A stretch of 43,363 bases of DNA. It comes from Crenobacter caeni (GTDB taxonomy: Bacteria; Pseudomonadota; Gammaproteobacteria; Burkholderiales; Chromobacteriaceae). The translations under genes and the position numbers were made by a program. Under the pieces are notes generated by a model. That model was given only the letters and a program-made list of their open reading frames with translations, did not search any database and was not told the DNA's origin. The stretch lies in the NCBI RefSeq assembly GCF_010435965.1, contig NZ_JAAGAA010000017.1, forward strand, positions 1 to 43,363. The letters are read 5' to 3'. Positions 32,609-40,415 of this stretch are shown in pieces; within the stretch, counting starts at the first letter, position 1; every line of letters starts with the position of its first letter.

Positions 32609-33319
32609 GTGAAACAGCCCGCCGTTCCCCGTTACCAGCGCATCAAGGCGCACCTGCTCGAAAGCATCCACCAGGGACAGTACCAGCCCGGCACCAAGAT
32701 TCCGCCCGAGCTTGAACTGGCCAGGATCTTCGAAGTGTCGCGCATGACCGTCAACAAGGCGATCCACGAACTGGTCGAAGACGGCGTGCTGCTGCGCTTC
32801 GCCGGCGACGGCACTTACGTCGCCGAGATCAAGGCCGAGGCGCCGCTGATGGAAGTCAGCAATATTGCCGCCGAGATCGAGCAGCGCCAGCACGCGCACG
32901 CGTCGCGGGTGGTCGCGCACCGCGCGCTGGAGGCGGACGAGGCGCTGGCCAAGCGGATGGACATGGCCATCGGCGACACCGTGTATTACTCGCTGATCGT
33001 GCACTCGGAGGACGATTTGCCGGTGCAGCTCGAGGAGCGCTACGTGAACCCGAACTGGGCACCGGGCTACCTCGAGCAGGACTTCAGCCGCACCACGCCG
33101 AACGCCTTCCTGATGAGCAACAGCCCGCTGACTGCGGTCGAGCACCGGGTGCGCGCGGTGTTGCCCGAGAGACGCGAGCGCGAGCTGTTGCAGGTGGACG
33201 CCGACGAGCCCTGCCTGCTGGTGCTGCGCCAGAGCTGGGCGCACCGCTGCCTGGTCGCGTACGCGCGCCTGCTGCACCCGGGCAGCCGCTACACCCTGCA
33301 TTCGCACCTGAAGATGTAG
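32609..33319 (+). CDS. GntR-family regulator, HutC subfamily (UTRA domain)
   Basis: 236 residues. A winged helix-turn-helix (PRYQRIKAHLLESIHQG through VSRMTVNKAIHELVEDGVL and FAGDGTYVA, about 7-75) precedes a UTRA ligand domain ending in CLVAYARLLHPGSRYTL. HutC represses histidine-utilisation genes using urocanate as inducer, but no hut gene is nearby, so the target and ligand are open. I chose the GTG start from where homology begins; a TTG at 32597 is an alternative. It ends in a bidirectional terminator. Confidence 0.85.
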   Translation: MKQPAVPRYQRIKAHLLESIHQGQYQPGTKIPPELELARIFEVSRMTVNKAIHELVEDGVLLRFAGDGTYVAEIKAEAPLMEVSNIAAEIEQRQHAHASRVVAHRALEADEALAKRMDMAIGDTVYYSLIVHSEDDLPVQLEERYVNPNWAPGYLEQDFSRTTPNAFLMSNSPLTAVEHRVRAVLPERRERELLQVDADEPCLLVLRQSWAHRCLVAYARLLHPGSRYTLHSHLKM

Positions 33320-33367
33320 CCTGCCGGCCCACTCCTGCGCGCATGGTCGCGCGTAGACGCCAGACGT

Positions 33368-33395
33368 AAAAAAGCCTCCGCGTGCGGAGGCTTTT
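33368..33395. terminator. Bidirectional terminator
   Basis: AAAAGCCTCCGC pairs with GCGGAGGCTTTT over 12 bp, with A and T runs on the outer sides. It lies between the convergent GntR and DUF2059-like genes. Confidence 0.92.
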
Positions 33396-33412
33396 CCATG
33401 CCGCGAAGCGGC

Positions 33413-33958
33413 TTACTTGCCGACCACGCTCTTCGCGTAGTTGGCGGCGGCGGCTTCCATCTTGCCGCTGAGCGCCTTCTCGGCACCCTTCATCGTCTCG
33501 GCGGCGACCTTGGTCATCACCTGCTCGTTGGTCTGCGCCCACTTCTGGCCGGCCGGCGACTTCACGAATGCGGTCACCTGCTTCACTTCCTCGGTGGTGA
33601 ACGCTTCGCCGTATTGCTTGACCAGCGCCTGCTCGAACTGCTGCTTGGTCGACGCGGCGTCGAAGTAGTCCTTCACCAGCTTGCCCTGGGTTTCGGCGTA
33701 GCCCTTCATGCCTTCCTGCATCTTCTTCTGCTGGGCCGGGGTCAGCTTGATCTTGTTGTCGACCAGGTACTTCTCGAGCATCGGCAGCGAAGCGGAGAAC
33801 GCGCGCTGGGCGAGCGCCGGCAGCATGTTCTGCATATTGGTGGCCTGGACCAGCTCCTTGACCGCGGCCGTATCGGCCGCCGGCGCAGCCTGGGCCATCA
33901 TCGGGACAGCCAGGACAACGGCGGACAGCAAGGCGGCGAGACGGCGTTGAGTGAACAT
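33413..33958 (-). CDS. Secreted DUF2059-like protein
   Basis: 181 residues. A clear signal peptide (MFTQRRLAALLSAVVLAVPM, cleavage after MAQA near residue 24) is followed by an all-helical, Lys/Gln-rich domain with VKELVQATNMQNMLP, LTPAQQKKMQEGMKGY and AFVKSPAGQKWAQ, the pattern of the DUF2059 family. It is probably periplasmic. The function is unknown. AAAGGAAAC precedes the ATG, which rules out the longer upstream frame. Confidence 0.85.
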   Translation of the reverse strand: MFTQRRLAALLSAVVLAVPMMAQAAPAADTAAVKELVQATNMQNMLPALAQRAFSASLPMLEKYLVDNKIKLTPAQQKKMQEGMKGYAETQGKLVKDYFDAASTKQQFEQALVKQYGEAFTTEEVKQVTAFVKSPAGQKWAQTNEQVMTKVAAETMKGAEKALSGKMEAAAANYAKSVVGK

Positions 33959-34060
33959 GAAGTTTCCTTTGTGTGGGTGGACATGGCAGATGGCCAGTTT
34001 GTCACTGCTGCCGGACAAGGTCAAAGCCAAGGGCAGGATGGTGGCGGCCGGACTTACCAT

Positions 34061-34624
34061 TCAAGCAGCACAGGTGGGGACTTGCACGCCTTCCTTCAAG
34101 GCGTCCAGCTCGGCGAAGCCCTCGTCCCAGCGCGCGTGGCCGGACGCGGCGTTGATATGGCCGGCGCCCGCCAGCACCGACAGCGGCGCGCCCCAGGCCT
34201 CGGCGAGCACGCGGGCACGGCCGATCCGGCAGAACGGGTCGTCGTCGCTGGCGACCACCCGCGCCGGGAAGGGCAGGCGACCCTTCGGCAGCGGCGCGAA
34301 GTCCAAGAGCGGTTCCGGCGCGTCGGCGCGTTCGACGTCGGCCGGCGCGACCAGCAGCGCGGCGGCGACTCCGGCGCCGCCAAAGCGTGCACTATAGTGG
34401 GCGAGCGTCACGCAGCCCAGGCTGTGCGCGACGACGATCACCGGGCGGCGGCAGGCGGCGAGTTCGGCGCGCAGCGCGTCGACCCAGTCGTCCAGCTGCG
34501 GCAACTGCCAGCTCTCGGGCCGCGGCCGGCGTGCGGTTAGCTGCTGTTGCCAGTGGCTCTGCCAGTGGCCGGCTGGCGAGTCGTTCCAGCCGGGCTGGAT
34601 CACGTAGTCGAAGTCTGCAGGCAT
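34061..34624 (-). CDS. Alpha/beta hydrolase (RBBP9/YdeN family)
   Basis: 187 residues. The nucleophile elbow is AHSLGC (serine at about 70), an Asp lies in ASDDDPFC and the catalytic His in GAGHINAASG, giving a full Ser-Asp-His triad. The N-terminal DYVIQPGWNDSPAGHWQ is typical of the RBBP9/YdeN (DUF1234) group of small serine hydrolases. The substrate is unknown. AGGAGAT precedes the ATG at 34624. Confidence 0.87.
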   Translation of the reverse strand: MPADFDYVIQPGWNDSPAGHWQSHWQQQLTARRPRPESWQLPQLDDWVDALRAELAACRRPVIVVAHSLGCVTLAHYSARFGGAGVAAALLVAPADVERADAPEPLLDFAPLPKGRLPFPARVVASDDDPFCRIGRARVLAEAWGAPLSVLAGAGHINAASGHARWDEGFAELDALKEGVQVPTCAA

Positions 34625-34666
34625 GTGCGGGTATCTCCTTGTCCGCACCCAGCGTATGCGCAAACA

Positions 34667-34692
34667 GATATTTCCAGAAGGAATGAAATATC
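34667..34692. promoter_or_regulatory. Operator-like inverted repeat in a divergent gap
   Basis: GATATTTC and its exact complement GAAATATC are separated by 10 bases, in the AT-rich part between the hydrolase and the M24 peptidase gene. Confidence 0.35.
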
Positions 34693-34816
34693 AGTTGTTT
34701 ATTCCATATGGTTTTCATGTGACGGGCTGCAGGCTGGCATCCGCCCCGCGCCGCGTGCTAACGTGCAAGATTGGATACAAAAGACAGCCACCGGCTGCCC
34801 TGACTAGGACCCGACC

Positions 34817-36205
34817 ATGTTTGCTGCTGAAGTCTACGCCGCGCGCCGCGCGCGGCTCGCCCAGGCCGGCCTCGACGGCCTGCTGTTGTTTGTCGGCAAC
34901 GTCGACGCGCCGATGAACTACGCGCACAACCCTTACCCCTTCGTCCAGGATTCGAGCTTCCGTTACTTCTTCGGCCTCGACATGCAGGGGCTCGCCGGCG
35001 TGATCGACGCGCAAAGCGGCGAGGCGGTGCTGTTCGGCGACGAGCCGGACGTGGCCGACATCGTGTGGACCGGGCCGGTGCCGTCGCTCGCCGAGCGCGC
35101 AGCCAAGGCCGGCATCGCCGCGACCCGCCCGTACGCCGAACTGCTCGAAGCGCTGGCCGAGGCGCGTGCCGCCGGCCGCGCCGTTCATTACCTGCAGCCT
35201 TACCGCGGCGAGACCCGCCTCGAGCTCGCGCGCCTGTTCGGCGTCAGCCCGGCCGAGGCGGGCGAGGCGTTCTCGCACCCGCTGACCCACGCCGTGGTTC
35301 AGCTTCGTGAAATCAAGGAAGCCGGCGAAGTCGCCGAGATCGAGCAGGCGCTGGCGGTGACCCGCCAGATGCACCTCGCGGCGATGCGCGCGGCCAAGCC
35401 CGGCGTGCCCGAGTACCAGGTGGTCGGCGCGATGGAAGGGCTGATGCGCAGCCACGACCTGCACCTCGCGTACCCGAGCATCTTCTCGCGCCGCGGCGAA
35501 GTGCTGCACAACGAACATCACCGCGGCGTGCTGCAGGCGGGCGACCTCGCGCTGAACGACACCGGCTGCACCTCGGCCGGCGGCTACGCGAGCGACATCA
35601 CGCGCACGCTGCCGGTCGGCGGCCGCTTTAGCCCTCGCCAGCGCGAGATCTACGACACGGTGCTGGCGATGCAGCTCGCGGTGATCGACGCGCTGCGCCC
35701 GGGCGTGCGCTACCTCGACATGCACAAGCTGGCCTCCAAGGTGATGGTCGAGCGCATGACCAAACTCGGCTTCTTCCGCGGCGACGCGGATGAAATCGTC
35801 GAATCCGGCGCGTACGCGATCGCGTTCCCGCACGGCCTGGGCCACCAGATCGGCCTCGACGTGCACGACATGGAAGCGCTGGGTGAAGACCTGGTCGGCT
35901 ACGGCGAAGGCCTGTCGCGCAGCCCGCTGTTCGGCATGGGCTACCTGCGCCTGGCCAAGACGCTGCGCGAGGGCATGGTGCTCACCGTCGAGCCGGGCGT
36001 CTATTTCATCCCGGCGCTGATCGAGGCGTGGCGCGCCGAAGGCCGCTACGCCGACCTGATCGACTACGCGCGCTTCGCCGAGTACGCCGGCTTCGGCGGC
36101 GTGCGCATCGAGGACAACGTGCTGATCACCGCCGACGGCAGCCGCGTGCTCGGCGAGCCGATCCCGAAGACCGCGGACGAGGTCGAGGCGGCGATGGCCG
36201 GCTGA
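34817..36205 (+). CDS. M24-family metallopeptidase (Xaa-Pro aminopeptidase type)
   Basis: 462 residues. An N-terminal creatinase-like domain (about 1-170) precedes a pita-bread catalytic domain. Metal ligands are visible: two Asp in LNDTGCTSAGGYASDITRTL, His in FPHGLGHQIG (near 339), Glu in TVEPGVYF and Glu in VRIEDNVLIT. It removes N-terminal residues preceding proline, or cleaves related dipeptides. It is the only gene before the terminator at 36232. PepP or PepQ-like substrate preference cannot be told from sequence alone. Confidence 0.93.
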   Translation: MFAAEVYAARRARLAQAGLDGLLLFVGNVDAPMNYAHNPYPFVQDSSFRYFFGLDMQGLAGVIDAQSGEAVLFGDEPDVADIVWTGPVPSLAERAAKAGIAATRPYAELLEALAEARAAGRAVHYLQPYRGETRLELARLFGVSPAEAGEAFSHPLTHAVVQLREIKEAGEVAEIEQALAVTRQMHLAAMRAAKPGVPEYQVVGAMEGLMRSHDLHLAYPSIFSRRGEVLHNEHHRGVLQAGDLALNDTGCTSAGGYASDITRTLPVGGRFSPRQREIYDTVLAMQLAVIDALRPGVRYLDMHKLASKVMVERMTKLGFFRGDADEIVESGAYAIAFPHGLGHQIGLDVHDMEALGEDLVGYGEGLSRSPLFGMGYLRLAKTLREGMVLTVEPGVYFIPALIEAWRAEGRYADLIDYARFAEYAGFGGVRIEDNVLITADGSRVLGEPIPKTADEVEAAMAG

Positions 36206-36231
36206 GCCTGCCGTGCTGGCATGTCCGCCAC

Positions 36232-36257
36232 AGGCCGCCCCACCGGGCGGCCTTTTT
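36232..36257 (+). terminator. Terminator after the M24 peptidase
   Basis: An 8-bp GC stem (GGCCGCCC and complement) with a CACC loop is followed by TTTTT. Confidence 0.9.
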
Positions 36258-36330
36258 GCGTGCGCGGCGCTTGCGCGCGTCGACAGGCGCGGCATAGCCT
36301 GAAGGCGGACCTTGCACCGGAAGAGCCGCC

Positions 36331-36792
36331 ATGAGCCGAGACGTGAGAATACGCAGTGCCGACGGGCAGGACATCGACGCGATCCTGCCGCTGTTCACCG
36401 CCTACCGGGTGTTTTACGAGATGGAACCGCGCGCCGGCGACAGCTGGGTGTTCCTGGTCGACCGGTTGGCCGACGGTTCGGCCAGCGTGCTGCTGGCCGA
36501 GGACGAGGAGGGTGCCGGGCTGGGGTTCGCGCTGTGCTACGCGAGCTTCGATTCGTTATCGCTCGCGCCGCAACTGATCCTGCACGACCTGTTTGTCGAG
36601 CCGGAGGCGCGCGGCCACGGCATCGGCCGCGCCTTGCTGGGTGCGGTGCAAGAGCTGGCCCAGGAGAGCGGTGCCTGCGCGGTGGTGTTGCAGACCGCGC
36701 ACGACAACGCGGCGGCGCAGGCGCTGTACCGCGCGGCCGGTTACCGGCGCGACGAGGTGTTCGCGAGCTTCCGGCTCGAGTTGCCCGCCTGA
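36331..36792 (+). CDS. GNAT-family N-acetyltransferase
   Basis: 153 residues. The acetyl-CoA loop is RGHGIGRALLGAV (motif A), preceded by the strand LILHDLFVEPEA and followed by the C-terminal NAAAQALYRAAGYRRD. It would transfer an acetyl group to an amine or N-terminus; the substrate is unknown. GGAAGAG precedes the ATG. A 141-bp repeat begins 4 bp after its stop. Confidence 0.9.
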   Translation: MSRDVRIRSADGQDIDAILPLFTAYRVFYEMEPRAGDSWVFLVDRLADGSASVLLAEDEEGAGLGFALCYASFDSLSLAPQLILHDLFVEPEARGHGIGRALLGAVQELAQESGACAVVLQTAHDNAAAQALYRAAGYRRDEVFASFRLELPA

Positions 36793-36795
36793 CTC

Positions 36796-36936
36796 AGAGC
36801 CTGTTCACGATCTGCTGCGCATCGACGATACAGCGTTGAAAACGGTTTCGAAATGCTCATGTACCAGATGTACATTCCGCTTTCCCAGCCGTTTCGCCTT
36901 GTCTCGCCCTCGCTCGCGAGAGCGTGAACACGCTCT
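36796..36936. repeat. 141-bp repeat-like element with 14-bp terminal inverted repeats
   Basis: AGAGCCTGTTCACG (36796-36809) and CGTGAACACGCTCT (36923-36936) are inverted repeats with 13 of 14 matches. Inside are further nested arms (AAACGG/CCGTTT and ATGTAC/GTACAT). The last base is the first of the MATE stop codon read on plus. It has the form of a MITE or a structured intergenic repeat; no second copy is present here. Confidence 0.7.
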
Positions 36937-38336
36937 TACAGCCGCGCGCCGCCCTGCAGCGCCCGGATGCGGCCGGCGAGCCGGTATTGCGATAGCGCGC
37001 CGATCAGCAGCAGGCCGGCGCACATCCCCCACCATACGCCGGCGCCGCCCAGGCCGTGGCGCGACAGCAGCCACGCCAGCGGCAGGCCGAAGCCCGCGCA
37101 GCCGGCCGCGTAGATCAGCATGCTGGCGCGCGCGTCCTTCAGCGCGCGCAGCATGCCGCCGGCGAGCGCCTGCCACGCGTCGAGCACGAACATCAGCGCG
37201 GCCGGCAGCAGCAGCGCGAGCGCCGCCGTGCGCGCGGCGTCCACGCCTTCGCGGCCGTCGGGCAGGAACAGCGCGATCAGCGGCAGCGGCATCGCCAGCA
37301 GCAGCAGCGCCGCCACGCAAGACCAGCCGACCGCCAGCCACACCCCGCAGCGGCTGTAACGGCGCACCTGCGCCCAGTCGCCGGCGCCGGCGGCCTGGCC
37401 TGCGCGCATCGACGTCGCGTACATCAGGCCCAGCGGCACCATGAAGCTCGCGATCACCAGCTGGATCATGCTCTGGTGCGCGGCCAGCTGCGCGGCGCCC
37501 AGCGCGCCCATCAGCCACGCGCCGACGTTGAACAGGCCGCTCTCCAGCCCCAGCGTCACGCTGGTCGGCACGCCGACGCGCAGCAGCGGGCCCAGCGCGG
37601 CGAAGTCGCGCCGGGTGAAGCGCGCGAATAGCGGGTAGCGGCGGAAGGTCGGGTGCCAGGCGACCACCGCGCTGAAGGCCAGTCCCATCCAGCCGTAGGT
37701 GAGCGCCGCCGACAGCGCGACGCCGTACACGCCCAGCCATTGCGACAGCGCCCAGCCGGCGATAGCCGAGAACGCCAGCGCGCTGAAGGTGATCACCGGC
37801 ACCGGCCCGGGGCGGCCGATGCCGGCGGCGAAGCTGCGCAGCGCGAGGAACAGCAGGCCGAACGGCATGCCCCACACCAGCACGCGCAAAAAGTCGCGCG
37901 CGATCAGCGCGGTGTGCGCGTCCTGCCCCAGCCACAGCATCAGCGGGTGGATGTTCCACAGCAGCACGCCGAAAAAGAGCGACGCGGCGGCGGCGAGCAG
38001 CAGGCCGGCGCGCACCGCGGCGACCACGTCGCGGCGGCGGCCGGCGCCGTGGTGGATGGCGACCAGGTTGCCGGCGGCGGCGACCATCCCGAACGCCAGC
38101 ACGTAGCACAGGTAGAAGGTCGACAGCGCCAGCGCGCCGCCGGCCAGCGCCTGCGCGCCGAGCCGGCCCATCAGCAGGGTGTCGATGAACAGGATGCCGG
38201 TTTGCGCGAGCTGCGACAGGATCAGCGGCTTGGCCAGCACACCGATGCCGCGCGCGTCGTGCATGAAGCGGCTGCATCGGAACCAGGCGAGCGCGCGGGC
38301 AGGACGGGGCAGGGTGGACAAGGCGGCGTTGAACAT
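36936..38336 (-). CDS. MATE-family efflux transporter
   Basis: 466 residues with about twelve membrane helices. The N-terminal helix block AKPLILSQLAQTGILFIDT and MGRLGAQALAGGALA are typical of the MATE fold. The second half (VPTSVTLGLESGLFNVG, AAHQSMIQLVIASFMVPLG, MRAGQAAGAG) repeats it. It is a cation-coupled exporter of drugs or metabolites in the inner membrane. I chose the ATG at 38336; the next Met (MHDARGIG, residue 24) would give a more compact start. Divergent from a LysR gene with a palindromic operator between them. Confidence 0.9.
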   Translation of the reverse strand: MFNAALSTLPRPARALAWFRCSRFMHDARGIGVLAKPLILSQLAQTGILFIDTLLMGRLGAQALAGGALALSTFYLCYVLAFGMVAAAGNLVAIHHGAGRRRDVVAAVRAGLLLAAAASLFFGVLLWNIHPLMLWLGQDAHTALIARDFLRVLVWGMPFGLLFLALRSFAAGIGRPGPVPVITFSALAFSAIAGWALSQWLGVYGVALSAALTYGWMGLAFSAVVAWHPTFRRYPLFARFTRRDFAALGPLLRVGVPTSVTLGLESGLFNVGAWLMGALGAAQLAAHQSMIQLVIASFMVPLGLMYATSMRAGQAAGAGDWAQVRRYSRCGVWLAVGWSCVAALLLLAMPLPLIALFLPDGREGVDAARTAALALLLPAALMFVLDAWQALAGGMLRALKDARASMLIYAAGCAGFGLPLAWLLSRHGLGGAGVWWGMCAGLLLIGALSQYRLAGRIRALQGGARL

Positions 38337-38453
38337 GGCGGACCACGCAAAAAATGCGGCCGGCCACGACAAACGCGCGGTCGGCCGCGATGGAGGGGGA
38401 GAATCGGACTTCCAGCTTAACGGGCTGCGCCACCGCGCCGCAAAGCAGTAATA

Positions 38454-38470
38454 TGCATGCCTAGCATGCA
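38454..38470. promoter_or_regulatory. LysR-type operator between MATE and LysR genes
   Basis: TGCATGC and GCATGCA are exact inverted arms around CTA, 17 bases before the LysR start. The location in the divergent gap fits autoregulation and control of the exporter by the LysR protein. Confidence 0.55.
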
Positions 38471-38487
38471 AGAAACGCATACCTGAT

Positions 38488-39402
38488 ATGGCCAGACTGC
38501 CCCCGCTCAACGCGCTGCGCGTGTTCCTCGCCGCTGCCGCCACCCGCTCGTTCACCCGCGCCGGCGAACAGTTGTTCCTCACCCAGGGCGCGGTCAGCCG
38601 CCAGGTGCAGACGCTGGAGGCGTTCTACGGCACGCCGCTGTTCGTGCGCGGCCGCCGCGGGCTTGCGCTCACGCCGGAGGGCGAGGCGCTGTACGCGCCG
38701 GTGCGCGACGCCTTCGACCGCCTGCAGGCGGCCAGCGAAGCGCTGAAACGTCGGCAGGGCGACTTGCGGGTACGCAGCCCGGCGACGCCGGCGATGCGCT
38801 GGCTGCTGCCCAACCTGCCGTCGTTCCAGCAGCTCTACCCCGAGTACACGGTGCATCTGATCACCCAGCTCGACCCCGACCTGCCGTTCAACCGCGCCGA
38901 GTACGACCTGGCGATCGTCGGCCTGCGCGACGGCGAGCTGCCGGCCGGCCTCGCCGGCGAGCGCATTGCGCAGGAAGAGCTGGTCGCGGTGTGCGCGCCG
39001 GCGCTGCTCGCGCGCGCGCCGCTCAAGGTGCCGGCGGACCTCGCGCGGCACACGCTGCTGCACCCGTGGCGCGGCGACGACACCTGGGCGCGTTATCTTG
39101 AAAAGCTCGGGGTGGCGGGCGAGGTCGACGCCGCGCGCGGCGTCACCTTCGACACCCAGGAGTACGCGCTGGCCGCTGCGCTGGGCGGCATGGGGGTGAC
39201 GCTGGCGCAGCGCTCGATGATCGAGGGCGAGCTCTCCAGCGGGCGGCTGCTGAGGCCGTTCGCCGAGAGCCTGTACACCGAGTGGGCGTACTACCTGGTC
39301 TACCCGCGCGAGAACGCCGGCCAGCCCAAGCTGGCGGCGTTCCGCGACTGGCTGCTCGGCGTGCTCGGCGCGCCTCAGGCGAGCGCCGGGTTGAGCGTGT
39401 AG
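38488..39402 (+). CDS. LysR-family regulator (GcvA-like)
   Basis: 304 residues. The N-terminal winged helix-turn-helix is LPPLNALRVFLAAAATRSFTRAGEQLFLTQGAVSRQVQTLE, shown here by its core FLTQGAVSRQVQTLE (about 31-45). The effector domain spans about 95-295. The LPPLNALRVF opening is that of the GcvA group. It probably regulates the divergent MATE gene through the palindrome at 38454; the effector is unknown. The last 28 bp overlap the PEBP gene in convergent orientation. Confidence 0.9.
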   Translation: MARLPPLNALRVFLAAAATRSFTRAGEQLFLTQGAVSRQVQTLEAFYGTPLFVRGRRGLALTPEGEALYAPVRDAFDRLQAASEALKRRQGDLRVRSPATPAMRWLLPNLPSFQQLYPEYTVHLITQLDPDLPFNRAEYDLAIVGLRDGELPAGLAGERIAQEELVAVCAPALLARAPLKVPADLARHTLLHPWRGDDTWARYLEKLGVAGEVDAARGVTFDTQEYALAAALGGMGVTLAQRSMIEGELSSGRLLRPFAESLYTEWAYYLVYPRENAGQPKLAAFRDWLLGVLGAPQASAGLSV

Positions 39403-40001
39403 GTGCCGGTCAGCGTGGCGCTGGCCAGCATGTGCGGGCGGATCGCCGCCAGCACGGCGTTGCCGGAGAAGTCTTCGCCCATGGGCAGGCGTTCGCAGTC
39501 GAGCGCGTACAGCGTGAACACGTAGCGGTGCACGCGCGCGTCGTTCCACGGCGGGCACGGGCCGTCGTAGCCGTAGTAGTCGCCGGCCATCTCGCTGTCG
39601 CCGGCGTTCCAGCCGGTGTAGTCGTTCAGGCCGTGGCGCATGCCGCCGGGCGCATCCGGCCCCGGCTTGCCGCGCGGCGTCACCTCATGGCTGTGGCCAC
39701 CCTCGTCTATGCCGCGCACGTTCTCCGGGATGTCGACCAGCAACCAGTGGAAGAAGTCGGCGCGCGGCAAGTCGGCGGCGATGGTGCGCCCCTCGACGTT
39801 GACGTCGGTGGCGACGCTCGGCGCGTCCGGGTCGTGGCACACCAGCGCGAACGACCGGGTACCGGCCGGCACGTCCTGCCACGACAGTTGCGGGTTGAGG
39901 TTGCTGGAGAGTTTCAGGTGGTGCTGCGGGTCGGGTACCGCGAACGCGCATTTGCCGGGAATCCGGCCGCCGTCGGTGAAGGTCTGGCTGCTCAGTTGCA
40001 T
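39375..40001 (-). CDS. YbhB/YbcL-family PEBP-like protein
   Basis: 208 residues, cytoplasmic. The phosphatidylethanolamine-binding-protein fold is recognised by CHDPDAPS, FFHWLLVDIPENVRGI, YYGYDGPCPPWNDARVHRYVFTLYAL in part, and LASATLTGTYTLN near the end. The ligand-binding residues DPDAP and GPCPP-x-x-x-x-H are intact. Members bind small anions or lipids; the bacterial role is unclear. AAGGAG precedes the ATG at 40001, so longer frames are excluded. Confidence 0.9.
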   Translation of the reverse strand: MQLSSQTFTDGGRIPGKCAFAVPDPQHHLKLSSNLNPQLSWQDVPAGTRSFALVCHDPDAPSVATDVNVEGRTIAADLPRADFFHWLLVDIPENVRGIDEGGHSHEVTPRGKPGPDAPGGMRHGLNDYTGWNAGDSEMAGDYYGYDGPCPPWNDARVHRYVFTLYALDCERLPMGEDFSGNAVLAAIRPHMLASATLTGTYTLNPALA

Positions 40002-40053
40002 CGCACACTCCTTGCGTGGAAAAAATCGTTTCCAATCGCATGCCAACTTCTCT

Positions 40054-40103
40054 TGAGTCCGCTGCGCGGACGTGTTTGGGTGCCGCTTCCGCGCGGCGAA
40101 CGG
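40054..40103 (+). repeat. Intergenic repeat, copy A
   Basis: About 50 bp matching 43187-43236 with a handful of differences; the shared core includes TCCGCTGCGC and TGCCGCTTCCGCGCGGCG. In this copy a hairpin (40104-40133) follows; in the other an IS110 element has replaced the hairpin. Confidence 0.8.
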
Positions 40104-40133
40104 GCAAGGGGCTTGTGGCGACAAGCCCCTTGC
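40104..40133. repeat. Perfect 13-bp hairpin
   Basis: GCAAGGGGCTTGT and its exact complement enclose a GGCG loop. An outer pair GTTTGGG (40074-40080) with CCCAAAC (40136-40142) extends the fold around the repeat copy A. Confidence 0.8.
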
Positions 40134-40164
40134 ATCCCAAACGCCCCCGACGGCCTGCGAAACC

Positions 40165-40270
40165 CCGGCGTAAAGACGGCCGGCGAGGCGCTGGCCAACT
40201 CGCGATTCGCTACCGTCGAATCGCTCGGACAAGAGCCAGCTTAAAACCTCGCCGGCCGCCTTTACGCCGG
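40165..40270. repeat. Nested long palindrome
   Basis: Three concentric inverted repeats: an outer 24-bp arm (40165-40188 with 40247-40270, 23 of 24 matches), a middle GCTGGC/GCCAGC (40190-40195 with 40235-40240), and an inner 8-bp GCGATTCG/CGAATCGC hairpin (40202-40209 with 40217-40224) with a 7-base loop. Confidence 0.85.
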
Positions 40271-40398
40271 CGCGGGCCTGACGGGGAAGGGTGGCTGGCG
40301 CAGGAAGTGGTCGCCAGACAAACCCTATCCGTTACGGCAAATCAGGGAGAAATCGGCACACACTCGTCAACAGTATGCGGCAGCCGGTGCGGCTTTGC

Positions 40399-40414
40399 CG
40401 TTCCACGTGGAACA
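40399..40414. promoter_or_regulatory. parS site 5
   Basis: GTTCCACGTGGAAC (40400-40413) is a perfect palindrome of the parS type, intergenic, right after the stop of the next minus-strand gene. Confidence 0.82.
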
Positions 40415-40415
40415 C

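Larger units (their letters stand above)
40002..40415. other. 414-bp intergenic region rich in inverted repeats
   Basis: No gene. From left to right it holds copy A of an intergenic repeat (40054-40103), a perfect hairpin (40104-40133), a nested long palindrome (40165-40270) and a parS site (40400-40413). Confidence 0.85.

Noticed and set aside
38380-38430. Sequence on the minus strand resembling the D-arm and 3' end of a tRNA
   Set aside because: No anticodon arm and no T-stem pairing can be drawn; it is the leader region of the MATE gene.
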